Origin: a bacterium
GTDB taxonomy: Bacteria > Patescibacteria > Microgenomatia > Levybacterales > GWA1-39-11
Assembly: GCA_021825285.1 (NCBI GenBank)
Contig: JAKAHW010000051.1
Span: 1 to 6,997 of the forward strand
DNA: 6,997 nt
Reading direction: 5' to 3'
The notes beneath the pieces are model-generated. The model ran no database searches. It saw nothing but the letters and a program-made list of their open reading frames with translations, and was not told where the DNA came from. Positions 1 through 4,643 of the stretch are shown here, in pieces; the first letter of the stretch is position 1, and each line of letters starts with the position of its first letter. The position numbers and the translations under genes are program-made.

Positions 1-29
1 TTGACAGAGGAGGTTTTTTTTAAAATAAT
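1..29 (+). promoter_or_regulatory. Promoter of the cohesin-like gene, leaderless arrangement
   Basis: A perfect -35 hexamer TTGACA (1-6) is followed after exactly 17 bases by AATAAT (24-29), which matches the -10 consensus at five of six positions. The -10 ends six bases before the ATG at 36, so transcription would start at or next to the start codon. An AGGAGG at 8-13 sits in the promoter spacer, 22 bases before the ATG, too far to act as its ribosome-binding site. The -35 is the first base of the window, so upstream context cannot be judged. Confidence 0.6.
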
Positions 30-35
30 TAAAAC

Positions 36-659
36 ATGCCAAGAAAAACACTTTTTTTAATAATAGCGCTAGCCGTAACATCAATCTTTTTGATTTTTCT
101 GGCAGTGACGAGCGAAAAAACTTTAATTAAAAAGGAGTTGACCAAGTTTAATCCTGTTCCTCAAAAAAAGGCAGTTGCCAAAACCACTTCGTTGTATTTT
201 GACCCGGCAGCACTTTCCGCTACAAGCGCTTCCCCGTCATCTGTCAGCGTTTCCTTTGATACAGGAAATCAAGAAATCGCGGGAATACAAGTTGAATTGT
301 CATTTGATCCAAAACAGATAACCAATGTTGCAATACAAACTCCGCCTGACTCACTTTTTGGCCCAAGCCCAACTGTATTATTTAACGAAGTCAATCAAGT
401 CACCGGAAGAATTTCTTATGCAGTCGCCATTTCTTCAGCCCAAAAACAAGTAGTTGGAAAAGGGAAAGTCTTAAATATTTCTTTCCAGAAAGCTTACACA
501 GCCAATCTTCCAAAAACCGAAATTAAATTTATCGATAAAACAATGGTTTCAAAAATTGGGGAAGACGAGTCCGTCCTGAAAGAGACAGCACCTCTTAACA
601 TTACCCTTTTAAACACATACGTTCCCCCTCTTCAAACCACAACTATTCCTACTCAGTAA
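36..659 (+). CDS. Membrane-anchored cohesin-like domain protein
   Basis: The 207-aa product has an N-terminal membrane helix (about residues 5-24) and no clear signal peptidase site, so it is probably held in the membrane with its C-terminal part outside. Residues about 52-193 resemble a cohesin-type beta-sandwich: the start SLYFDPA, then SVSFDTGNQEIAGIQVELSFDP with the typical 'average value of a self-defined interval' pattern, a middle strand region ending GRISYAVA, and the strand GKGKVLNISFQ. In cellulosomes cohesins bind dockerins; in CPR bacteria such domains occur in surface proteins of unknown partner, and no dockerin is visible in this window. A short Pro/Thr tail ends the protein. 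The ATG at 36 fits the promoter just upstream and gives a good membrane anchor. The fold call rests on pattern recognition only; the ligand is unknown. Confidence 0.75.
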   Translation: MPRKTLFLIIALAVTSIFLIFLAVTSEKTLIKKELTKFNPVPQKKAVAKTTSLYFDPAALSATSASPSSVSVSFDTGNQEIAGIQVELSFDPKQITNVAIQTPPDSLFGPSPTVLFNEVNQVTGRISYAVAISSAQKQVVGKGKVLNISFQKAYTANLPKTEIKFIDKTMVSKIGEDESVLKETAPLNITLLNTYVPPLQTTTIPTQ

Positions 660-693
660 TTTACTCAAACTAACCAAAACAGGAACTTGCTTA

Positions 694-722
694 TTGACGT
701 GAATTGGCAAATTAAGTAGTAT
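694..722 (+). promoter_or_regulatory. Promoter of the foldase / surface protein operon
   Basis: TTGACG (694-699, five of six -35 bases) and TAGTAT (717-722, four of six -10 bases, including the key TA and final T) are separated by 17 bases. It lies in the gap after the stop at 657-659. The predicted transcript start near 729-730 leaves about 29 bases before the ATG at 759. No Shine-Dalgarno is visible in that leader. Confidence 0.6.
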
Positions 723-758
723 TGAGTGAAGACGAATTAATTTTTGTGGTTTTTCAAT

Positions 759-1649
759 ATGACAAATGACCCTCTTTCGGAAGCCAGATACAAACACTTC
801 ATGGAAATGGAAAGGCGCAAACAGCTTTTGCACCAAGCAAAAGAAGTTCATCCAGAAAAACATAAAATAAATCTAAAATTTGGATGGGTATTTGTAGCTC
901 TGGTTGCTCTCGCAATCCCTACTACTCTAGTTCTCCTAAATCAAACACAGGACTACAGGCAAAGCGCTGCTCCCAATGAAGATATTGTAAAAGCAGTAAA
1001 CGGTGAAGGAATCACAAAAAACGAATTGGACGAAAAAGTCCGAGAGCTTTTGGGTTCTGATTACAAGACCTCGACGCTTGCTGCACAAACCCGAGAAATT
1101 GCTATGAAAGAGTTAATCCGGGAACATTTGTTGCAGCAAGAAGCAAGAAAAAGAGGAATTGCAGTAAATGAAAAAGAGATAAACGAAGAAACAAACAGTT
1201 CCTTAGATCCCACAGTTAGAAGAGGCACACTTTATAGTATTCTAAACAAGAAGGTGGAAGCAAAAGTATCTACGTGGGTAGAAGTAGAAAGAGCTTATGG
1301 GTATAAAAACACAAGCGATAAATCAGGAGTTAAGGAAATTACTGACGCCTTAGAGAAAATAGAAGAAGAGGCAAAAAAAGGTATGACTTTAAAAGAAGCA
1401 TATGCCAACCTTAAAGCAAAGGGAGGAATTAACACTTCAATAATAATTACTGAAAAAATCGTTCTTTCCGAACCTTTGACAAAAAGTTCAATAATAAAAA
1501 AAATAATAACACTAAATAAGGGAGATGTTTCAGGAGTTCTAGATATAGGAGCTGGCGGTTTTATGGTTGTTAAAATTATAGACAAAAACCAAACAGCGTA
1601 TCCGACTTTTGAAGATTGGTATAAGACAATAAGCGCAGGAGTTAATTAA
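759..1649 (+). CDS. Membrane-anchored SurA/PrsA-like foldase (parvulin-type, divergent)
   Basis: This 296-aa protein is probably an extracytoplasmic chaperone or peptidyl-prolyl isomerase for secreted proteins. It has a charged cytoplasmic N-terminus, one membrane helix (about residues 43-61, ending AIPTTLVLL), then the motif QTQDYRQSAA. Residues about 76-150 resemble the SurA N-terminal domain: VNGEGITKNELDEKV, a helix with LIREHLLQQEARKRGI, and VNEKEINEE. Residues about 192-276 resemble a parvulin domain, best in LNKGDVSGVLDIGAGGFMVVKIIDK, which matches the family's 'GevS.pv.t..G.hiikv' pattern; the front of this domain is weak, so enzymatic activity is uncertain. The ATG at 759 was preferred to an in-frame TTG at 744, which would add five residues; neither has a clear ribosome-binding site. 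It is the first gene of an operon, and the next gene starts one base after its stop. Its neighbours are cysteine-rich secreted proteins, plausible clients. Confidence 0.75.
   Translation: MTNDPLSEARYKHFMEMERRKQLLHQAKEVHPEKHKINLKFGWVFVALVALAIPTTLVLLNQTQDYRQSAAPNEDIVKAVNGEGITKNELDEKVRELLGSDYKTSTLAAQTREIAMKELIREHLLQQEARKRGIAVNEKEINEETNSSLDPTVRRGTLYSILNKKVEAKVSTWVEVERAYGYKNTSDKSGVKEITDALEKIEEEAKKGMTLKEAYANLKAKGGINTSIIITEKIVLSEPLTKSSIIKKIITLNKGDVSGVLDIGAGGFMVVKIIDKNQTAYPTFEDWYKTISAGVN
1637..1641 (+). promoter_or_regulatory. Shine-Dalgarno site of the 12-cysteine protein gene
   Basis: AGGAG lies nine bases before the ATG at 1651, within the end of the preceding coding region, and complements the CCTCC of the 16S gene in this same window. 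It is the only well-placed Shine-Dalgarno site seen here, showing that this organism uses the mechanism at least for internal operon genes. Confidence 0.65.
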
Positions 1650-1650
1650 T

Positions 1651-2283
1651 ATGAAAACAAACAAAATCTTATTAGGATTATTATCGTTATTAGTTATTCT
1701 TTTGATGAGTATATTTGTGCAGACAAAGTCTTCTTATGCAGCTGTTTTTAAGCCTCTAAATCTTGCTGCTTGTCCTGATGGCGCTCAAGAGACATATCCC
1801 GGTTTTGGATGCCCGAATAATGCTGGCAACAATTTAACATATTGCGCGCACTCAGCTGATATCCCTATTACTTTAAAAGGTAATCCGCCTGTAGGCACAG
1901 TAATTACGGTAACGGCAAAAGTTGATCCTCAATACTGTCCTTATGTCCAATGTCTCTTGAGACAAACTCCTGCTGTAGTAAGAAACATTGACACCACAAC
2001 AAAAGCCTTAATGGGGGGAGCTGGATGGACGTTTACAATTGATCAGCTTGGATGTGGCGGCGGAACTTGCAACCCGGATGCGGCTTCCATAACAATCAGC
2101 ACTCAGCCTCCTGCAGGAACTACATGCACAGGGGGAGACGGAGTAACTCAGCTTGGCACACTTCAGAATACAACTCTTCCTGCTACCGTTTATAACATCA
2201 ACTGCACGACCCAACCCACCTGCCCCACAACACCTTTGCCGGCGCCGCAAGTTACGGTTACCTGTCCGACTTGTACACAATAA
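1651..2283 (+). CDS. Secreted cysteine-rich protein of unknown function
   Basis: I do not recognise a family. The 210-aa product starts with a classical Sec signal peptide: a lysine-rich N-terminus, a hydrophobic core at about residues 6-23, and a likely signal peptidase site after SSYA (residue 30). The mature part is acidic to neutral, rich in Thr, Pro and Gly, and holds 12 cysteines (residues 41, 54, 65, 96, 101, 135, 140, 159, 185, 191, 205, 208), an even number that suggests disulfide bonds outside the cell. Short beta-prone stretches (GTVITVTAKV, GWTFTIDQL, ASITIST) suggest a beta-sandwich. It ends in Pro/Thr-rich sequence with a CPTC pair near the C-terminus. It is the middle gene of the operon: one base after the foldase gene and three bases before the stalked protein gene. 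That context suggests a surface or secreted partner of both. Confidence 0.75.
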   Translation: MKTNKILLGLLSLLVILLMSIFVQTKSSYAAVFKPLNLAACPDGAQETYPGFGCPNNAGNNLTYCAHSADIPITLKGNPPVGTVITVTAKVDPQYCPYVQCLLRQTPAVVRNIDTTTKALMGGAGWTFTIDQLGCGGGTCNPDAASITISTQPPAGTTCTGGDGVTQLGTLQNTTLPATVYNINCTTQPTCPTTPLPAPQVTVTCPTCTQ

Positions 2284-2286
2284 AAT

Positions 2287-3138
2287 ATGAATTTATTTAA
2301 TCAACCGTTATTTTCAAAAAAAGGGCTTTTAAGCACTTTTTTTGCATTGCTTCTTATTGCAGGACTTGTAGTAACAATTGTTCAAGTTCAAAAACAACAG
2401 GAAATAAGACAACGTGCGGCACCTGCCTGCGGAACACCCGCGGGAAGTTTTGGAAAATGTCAGTGGACGGAAGTTACCGGCGCAAAAAGCTATATTGTTA
2501 CAGTTAAAGATGACTCCGGAAACATAGCTTTCGGTCCTAATTATTTCTTACAAACTGACCCGCATTTTACAGCTTTTCCTGCAGAAGCTGGAAAAAAATA
2601 TACTTGCGAAGTGGGAGCACTTGCGGATGATGCAAAACAATGCGGAGGATTATTGGGACGGGGAACGAGCACAATTTGTCAGGGTTTGGCTAATACACCC
2701 ACACCTTCACCTACCGGAGTACAAAACCCGACTAATACGCCTGTTCCAACCTCTCCTCCGGGATCTACACCGACACCTACACCAACCAAAGGACCTACCC
2801 CTACACCTACCCCCACAGGCAATCCTACTGCTACACCGACTCCTACCGGTGCGCCGACGCCGACAAAAACACCGACGCCAACGCCCACATCAACTCCTAT
2901 TCCAACAGCAACTGCCACACCGGTTCCGCCGACAGCAATTCCTCCAACTGCAATACCTCCGACTGGTGTAGTTATTGTTCCGACAACTCCTCCGGTCGTA
3001 ATTGCAACAAATATACCTTTACCAACTAATACGCCACGGCCTACAATTGTACCTACAGGAGACTTTGGGAAATCAATTGGAATTGTTAGCGTGATAGTAA
3101 TAACTCTAATTGGCGGAATTCTACTCCTCGCCCTCTAG
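2287..3138 (+). CDS. Cell-surface protein with FN3-like ectodomain, Pro/Thr stalk and two membrane anchors
   Basis: The 283-aa product has four parts. A membrane helix (about residues 14-33) is followed by the motif QKQQEIRQRAA. Residues about 48-131 form a small ectodomain with five cysteines (48, 58, 107, 119, 131); its pattern CxW...GAKSYIVTVKDDSGN...GKKYTCEVGA resembles a fibronectin type III-like fold. Residues about 137-258 are an extended Pro/Thr stalk built from TPTPT units, probably outside the cell and a possible O-glycosylation substrate. A C-terminal hydrophobic helix (about 263-283) runs to the last residue with no positive tail. The ATG is three bases after the preceding stop and has no Shine-Dalgarno, which suggests coupled translation. 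It is the last gene of the operon, ending in TAG. If both helices are membrane-inserted, the stalk is a loop tethered at both ends. The domain assignment is by pattern only. Confidence 0.75.
   Translation: MNLFNQPLFSKKGLLSTFFALLLIAGLVVTIVQVQKQQEIRQRAAPACGTPAGSFGKCQWTEVTGAKSYIVTVKDDSGNIAFGPNYFLQTDPHFTAFPAEAGKKYTCEVGALADDAKQCGGLLGRGTSTICQGLANTPTPSPTGVQNPTNTPVPTSPPGSTPTPTPTKGPTPTPTPTGNPTATPTPTGAPTPTKTPTPTPTSTPIPTATATPVPPTAIPPTAIPPTGVVIVPTTPPVVIATNIPLPTNTPRPTIVPTGDFGKSIGIVSVIVITLIGGILLLAL
2693..2945 (+). repeat. Low-complexity Pro/Thr-coding repeat
   Basis: This stretch is made of degenerate CCNACN-type units (ccg-aca, cct-acc, cca-aca and variants) coding for alternating Pro and Thr. Codons for the same dipeptide vary from unit to unit, so the peptide repeat is maintained at protein level rather than being a recent DNA slippage product. 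The antisense open frame, full of Val-Gly, is only its shadow. Confidence 0.8.
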
Positions 3139-3222
3139 ATATATCGTAGGTTTGGAAGTAAGTAGTTTGTGAGGAAAAATTTGGTGGGTCGTGATGGAGT
3201 CGAACCATCCACTTCGTTCTTC

Positions 3223-3238
3223 TCCCGCTAAAGCGGGA
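3223..3238. repeat. Palindromic hairpin TCCCGC-TAAA-GCGGGA
   Basis: A perfect 6-bp palindrome with a four-base loop sits at the 3' end of the insert on the minus strand. Its form recalls short palindromic repeats scattered in CPR genomes, from memory only; a genome-wide count would tell whether it is a repeat-family member or specific to this insert. Confidence 0.6.
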
Positions 3239-3253
3239 CTAACGATAATTATG

Positions 3254-3325
3254 TGGGCGCACTTGGGATCGAACCAAGGACCTCGTTCTTATCAGGAACG
3301 CGCTCTACCACTGAGCCATGCGCCC
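3254..3325 (-). tRNA. tRNA-Ile(GAU), nested inside the split tRNA
   Basis: This is a complete 72-nt cloverleaf on the minus strand: acceptor GGGCGCA/TGCGCCC, D arm GCTC-AGTGGTA-GAGC, anticodon arm CGTTC-CTGATAA-GAACG with anticodon GAT, variable AGGTC, T arm CTTGG-TTCGATC-CCAAG, discriminator A73. All stems are fully paired. CCA is not encoded (the next bases are CAT), unlike the outer tRNA. It shares the anticodon stem and ten bases around it with the outer tRNA gene. It has no promoter of its own that I can see in the 19 bases before it, so it is probably made from the outer transcript and released by RNase P and 3' tRNA processing. Bacterial tRNA-Ile(GAU) often lies between 16S and 23S genes; here it does not. 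Confidence 0.95.
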
Positions 3326-3403
3326 AAAATTAATTGATCGTTAGAACAGGAACGCGTTCTACCGCTGAACCAACGACCCAAATTCGGAGATGCTTAAACC
3401 GAC

Positions 3404-3432
3404 ATAGTATTTTACCAAAGTTTCAGGTTCAA
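3404..3432 (-). promoter_or_regulatory. Promoter of the nested tRNA unit
   Basis: Read on the minus strand, TTGAAC (3432-3427) and TACTAT (3409-3404) are 17 bases apart. The predicted start near 3397 lies about 18 bases before the 5' end of the outer tRNA at 3379, a normal tRNA leader length. This supports the outer tRNA being transcribed and both tRNAs sharing one precursor. No convincing hairpin terminator follows the 3' end; there is only a short T-rich run. Confidence 0.55.
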
Positions 3433-3474
3433 AAACAAGATAAGAAGTACGGAGCTAAACTATACTTTTTATGT

Positions 3475-3639
3475 CTAAGACTTTATTTCTCTTGTTTTTC
3501 CGAGAAAAAACAAAATAACTCCCGCTGCTATCATAGGCGCATCAAAAGATATGGCTCCTAAAAGAACCAATAATCCTCCTCCGGCTTTTTCCGCCAGAGG
3601 TTCTGTTTTCCTTAGAAAATTTGGATTTTCTTTACTCAC
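3475..3639 (-). CDS. Small membrane protein, unknown
   Basis: I do not recognise this 54-aa product. It has a charged N-terminus (SKENPNFLRKTEPLAEK), then GGGLLVLLGAIS and APMIAAGVILFFLG, which are either one long or two short membrane segments, and a basic tail KTREIKS. The GTG start at 3639 was chosen because a consensus extended -10 element (TGTTATAAT) ends six bases upstream. The open frame runs further upstream, but that part enters the tRNA-Cys gene and is not plausible as coding. The small size makes it less certain than its neighbours, but promoter, composition and the basic C-terminus agree. Confidence 0.6.
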   Translation of the reverse strand: MSKENPNFLRKTEPLAEKAGGGLLVLLGAISFDAPMIAAGVILFFLGKTREIKS

Positions 3640-3645
3640 GGGTAA

Positions 3646-3654
3646 ATTATAACA
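3646..3654 (-). promoter_or_regulatory. Extended -10 promoter of the 54-aa membrane protein gene
   Basis: On the minus strand TGT-TATAAT is a perfect extended -10 (TGn plus TATAAT). No good -35 is seen at the right distance, as is common for extended -10 promoters. The TATAAT ends six bases before the GTG start at 3639, so the message would begin at or next to the start codon. Confidence 0.55.
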
Positions 3655-3715
3655 TTCTGTGGAAAGCAAACTTTTTAAGAAGACAACAATAAAATAACAA
3701 AAGAGAATAACTCTG

Positions 3716-3787
3716 AGGTCCGGAGGGGAATCGAACCCCTGCATAAAAGTTTTGCAGACTCCCGCGTTTCCTCTTCGCCACCGGACC
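3716..3787 (-). tRNA. tRNA-Cys(GCA)
   Basis: A 72-nt cloverleaf on the minus strand: acceptor GGTCCGG/CCGGACC, a short D arm (GCG...CGC), anticodon arm GGAGT-CTGCAAA-ACTTT with two G-U pairs, T arm AGGGG-TTCGATT-CCCCT, and U73. The anticodon GCA and U73 are both tRNA-Cys identity elements. CCA is not encoded. A weak promoter (TTCAGT, 17 bases, TAAACT at 3802-3797) lies just upstream and overlaps an inverted repeat. Its nearness to several cysteine-rich protein genes is probably coincidence. Confidence 0.93.
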
Positions 3788-3797
3788 GTAACATGTA

Positions 3798-3821
3798 GTT
3801 TAGCATATTTTATGCCTAAAC
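3798..3821. repeat. Inverted repeat in the divergent tRNA-Cys / DUF5667-like gene intergenic region
   Basis: GTTTA-GCATA and TATGC-TAAAC flank a TTT centre, giving ten pairs with a single bulged C. It overlaps the likely tRNA-Cys promoter and lies just before the -35 of the divergent gene at 3871. It is not followed by a T run in either direction, so it does not look like a terminator. It could be an operator or a chance palindrome in A/T-rich DNA. Confidence 0.4.
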
Positions 3822-3834
3822 TGAAGCGAAGTAT

Positions 3835-3864
3835 TTGACAAAACCCTTACCATTTGCTTAACCT
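3835..3864 (+). promoter_or_regulatory. Probable promoter of the DUF5667-like gene
   Basis: A perfect TTGACA (3835-3840) lies 18 bases before TAACCT (3859-3864), which keeps only the most important -10 bases (TA and final T). The -10 ends six bases before the GTG at 3871, the same spacing as at two other genes here. A second AT-rich hexamer, TAATAT (3864-3869), is too close to the GTG to serve it. Confidence 0.4.
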
Positions 3865-3870
3865 AATATT

Positions 3871-4641
3871 GTGAGGGAATATTTTTCGCGACTCAACAAG
3901 GCTCTTTGGATAACATTCTTTATTATTACTCCTCTTACTTTCATAGGTCTTTTGGCACAAAATTCTATCCCGGGAGATCTTCTATATTTCGTAAAAAGAG
4001 GGTTTGAAGGAGTTGGCCTTACTGCTTTCTCTTTTATTCCTGAAGTTAAGGCAGACTACACTACGGAGCTGGCAAATAACCGTTTTAATGAGGCGGAAAA
4101 AATGATAGTCACAAAATCTGATATTCAAGGGCTTCAAGTCTTAATAAAACAAGTTGAAGAGAGCAAAACAGTAATAAATAATGTCTCAAATCAGGAACAA
4201 AAAGCAAAGCTCCAGCAAAAATTGATTTCTTCAATTGATTCTTATCAAAACCGGCTAGATCAGGTCCGGACAGAAATTGTAGTGAAATCCGGACAAACTT
4301 TAAGCCCTACCCCACAAGCTTTACAATTTTCAGACAAACCTATTTATCAAAAAAGGTTAGGTACATTAACGCCTACATCTTCACCGGCTATTCCTTCGAA
4401 AACTCCTACGCCAACGCTTGCTCCAAATACCCCTCAAAACCCTACGACAATCGTCAATTCAATAAGTGAGACTAAAACTTCTCTTGATGAAATCAAAAAA
4501 TCCATAGAAGATTCTTATCAAATTCAGAATAATGTTGTTCTACCCACACCAACCTCAATAATTGGAAAAAGAGAAACTACCGAAATAAGGATGAAAAAAA
4601 ATGGTGAAACTAGGCAAGAAGAAAAGGAAAAAAATGATTAA
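3871..4641 (+). CDS. DUF5667-like membrane-anchored protein
   Basis: The 256-aa product starts with GTG and has one membrane helix at about residues 11-29. Right after it comes NSIPGDLLYFVKRGFEGVGL (about 31-50), close to the 'PGDxLYxVKRxxE' signature of DUF5667, then KADYTTELANNRFNEAEKMI, the family's helical 'A.L...RL.EAe.l' segment. Residues about 85-138 are probably helical or coiled coil. A Pro/Thr linker (about 145-193) is followed by another helical stretch and a strongly charged, Lys/Glu-rich tail. DUF5667 proteins are extracytoplasmic and of unknown function; some lie near sigma/anti-sigma systems, but none is seen here. It is followed after two bases by the six-cysteine gene, so the two are probably co-transcribed. 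The start was chosen for its fit with the promoter and the membrane anchor. Confidence 0.75.
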   Translation: MREYFSRLNKALWITFFIITPLTFIGLLAQNSIPGDLLYFVKRGFEGVGLTAFSFIPEVKADYTTELANNRFNEAEKMIVTKSDIQGLQVLIKQVEESKTVINNVSNQEQKAKLQQKLISSIDSYQNRLDQVRTEIVVKSGQTLSPTPQALQFSDKPIYQKRLGTLTPTSSPAIPSKTPTPTLAPNTPQNPTTIVNSISETKTSLDEIKKSIEDSYQIQNNVVLPTPTSIIGKRETTEIRMKKNGETRQEEKEKND

Positions 4642-4643
4642 AA

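Larger units (their letters stand above)
3222..3344 (-). other. Intron-like insert in the tRNA anticodon loop, hosting a tRNA gene
   Basis: On the minus strand the insert starts directly after the anticodon with CTAACGAT and ends with a 16-base palindromic hairpin (TCCCGC-TTTA-GCGGGA) plus one G. CTAACGAT (3337-3344) pairs perfectly with ATCGTTAG (3239-3246); after a one-base bulge, AATTA/TAATT (3331-3335 with 3247-3251) extends the helix to 13 pairs. The hairpin at 3223-3238 stacks beside it. This places the two exon ends next to each other with a single unpaired G between. Without tRNA-Ile only 51 nt remain, too few for a group I or II ribozyme core, although the exon-terminal U and insert-terminal G would fit group I ends. 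No open frame is present. TTCT at the 5' junction can alternatively pair with AGAA at the 3' junction. Confidence 0.65.
3182..3379 (-). tRNA. Split tRNA gene, read as tRNA-Asn(GUU), interrupted after the anticodon by a 123-nt insert containing tRNA-Ile
   Basis: On the minus strand the 5' half runs 3379 to 3345 (35 nt): acceptor GGGTCGT, D arm GTTC-AGCGGTA-GAAC, anticodon strand CGTTC, then CTGTT. The 3' half runs 3221 to 3185 (37 nt): AA, GAACG, variable AAGTG, T arm GATGG-TTCGACT-CCATC, acceptor ACGACCC and A73, followed by an encoded CCA (3184-3182). Joined, they make 72 nt with 7/7 acceptor, 4/4 D, 5/5 anticodon and 5/5 T-stem Watson-Crick pairs and the loop CTGTTAA, anticodon GTT. The interruption (3222-3344) falls between positions 36 and 37. 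Oddities are A73 (bacterial tRNA-Asn usually has G73) and an acceptor stem I recall as identical to E. coli tRNA-Lys, so identity is inferred from the loop. Joining one base earlier would read GTG (His), but the base at -1 is T, against His. All stems intact argues for function, though removal of the insert is not proven; a disrupted pseudogene is the alternative. Confidence 0.72.

Noticed and set aside
8..13. AGGAGG as ribosome-binding site for the gene at 36
   Set aside because: It is 22 bases from the ATG and inside the promoter spacer; no alternative start codon lies at a suitable distance.
609..863. 84-codon minus-strand frame
   Set aside because: It is antisense to the end of the cohesin-like gene and the start of the foldase gene and covers the operon promoter; no supporting signals.
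1295..1585. 96-codon minus-strand frame in the foldase gene
   Set aside because: Shadow of a well-supported gene; its hydrophobicity mirrors Lys/Glu-rich codons.
2679..2918. Val-Gly repeat frame on the minus strand and an overlapping plus-strand His/Arg-rich frame
   Set aside because: Both are shadows of the Pro/Thr-coding repeat in the real gene.
3222..3344. Group I intron in the tRNA anticodon loop
   Set aside because: The exon U and insert-terminal G would fit, and insertion after the anticodon is known for group I introns, but 51 nt outside tRNA-Ile cannot hold the P3-P8 core.
3334..3561. 75-codon plus-strand frame
   Set aside because: It begins inside the split tRNA and runs through its promoter and antisense to the 54-aa gene; the translation is basic and low in regular structure, with no start signals.
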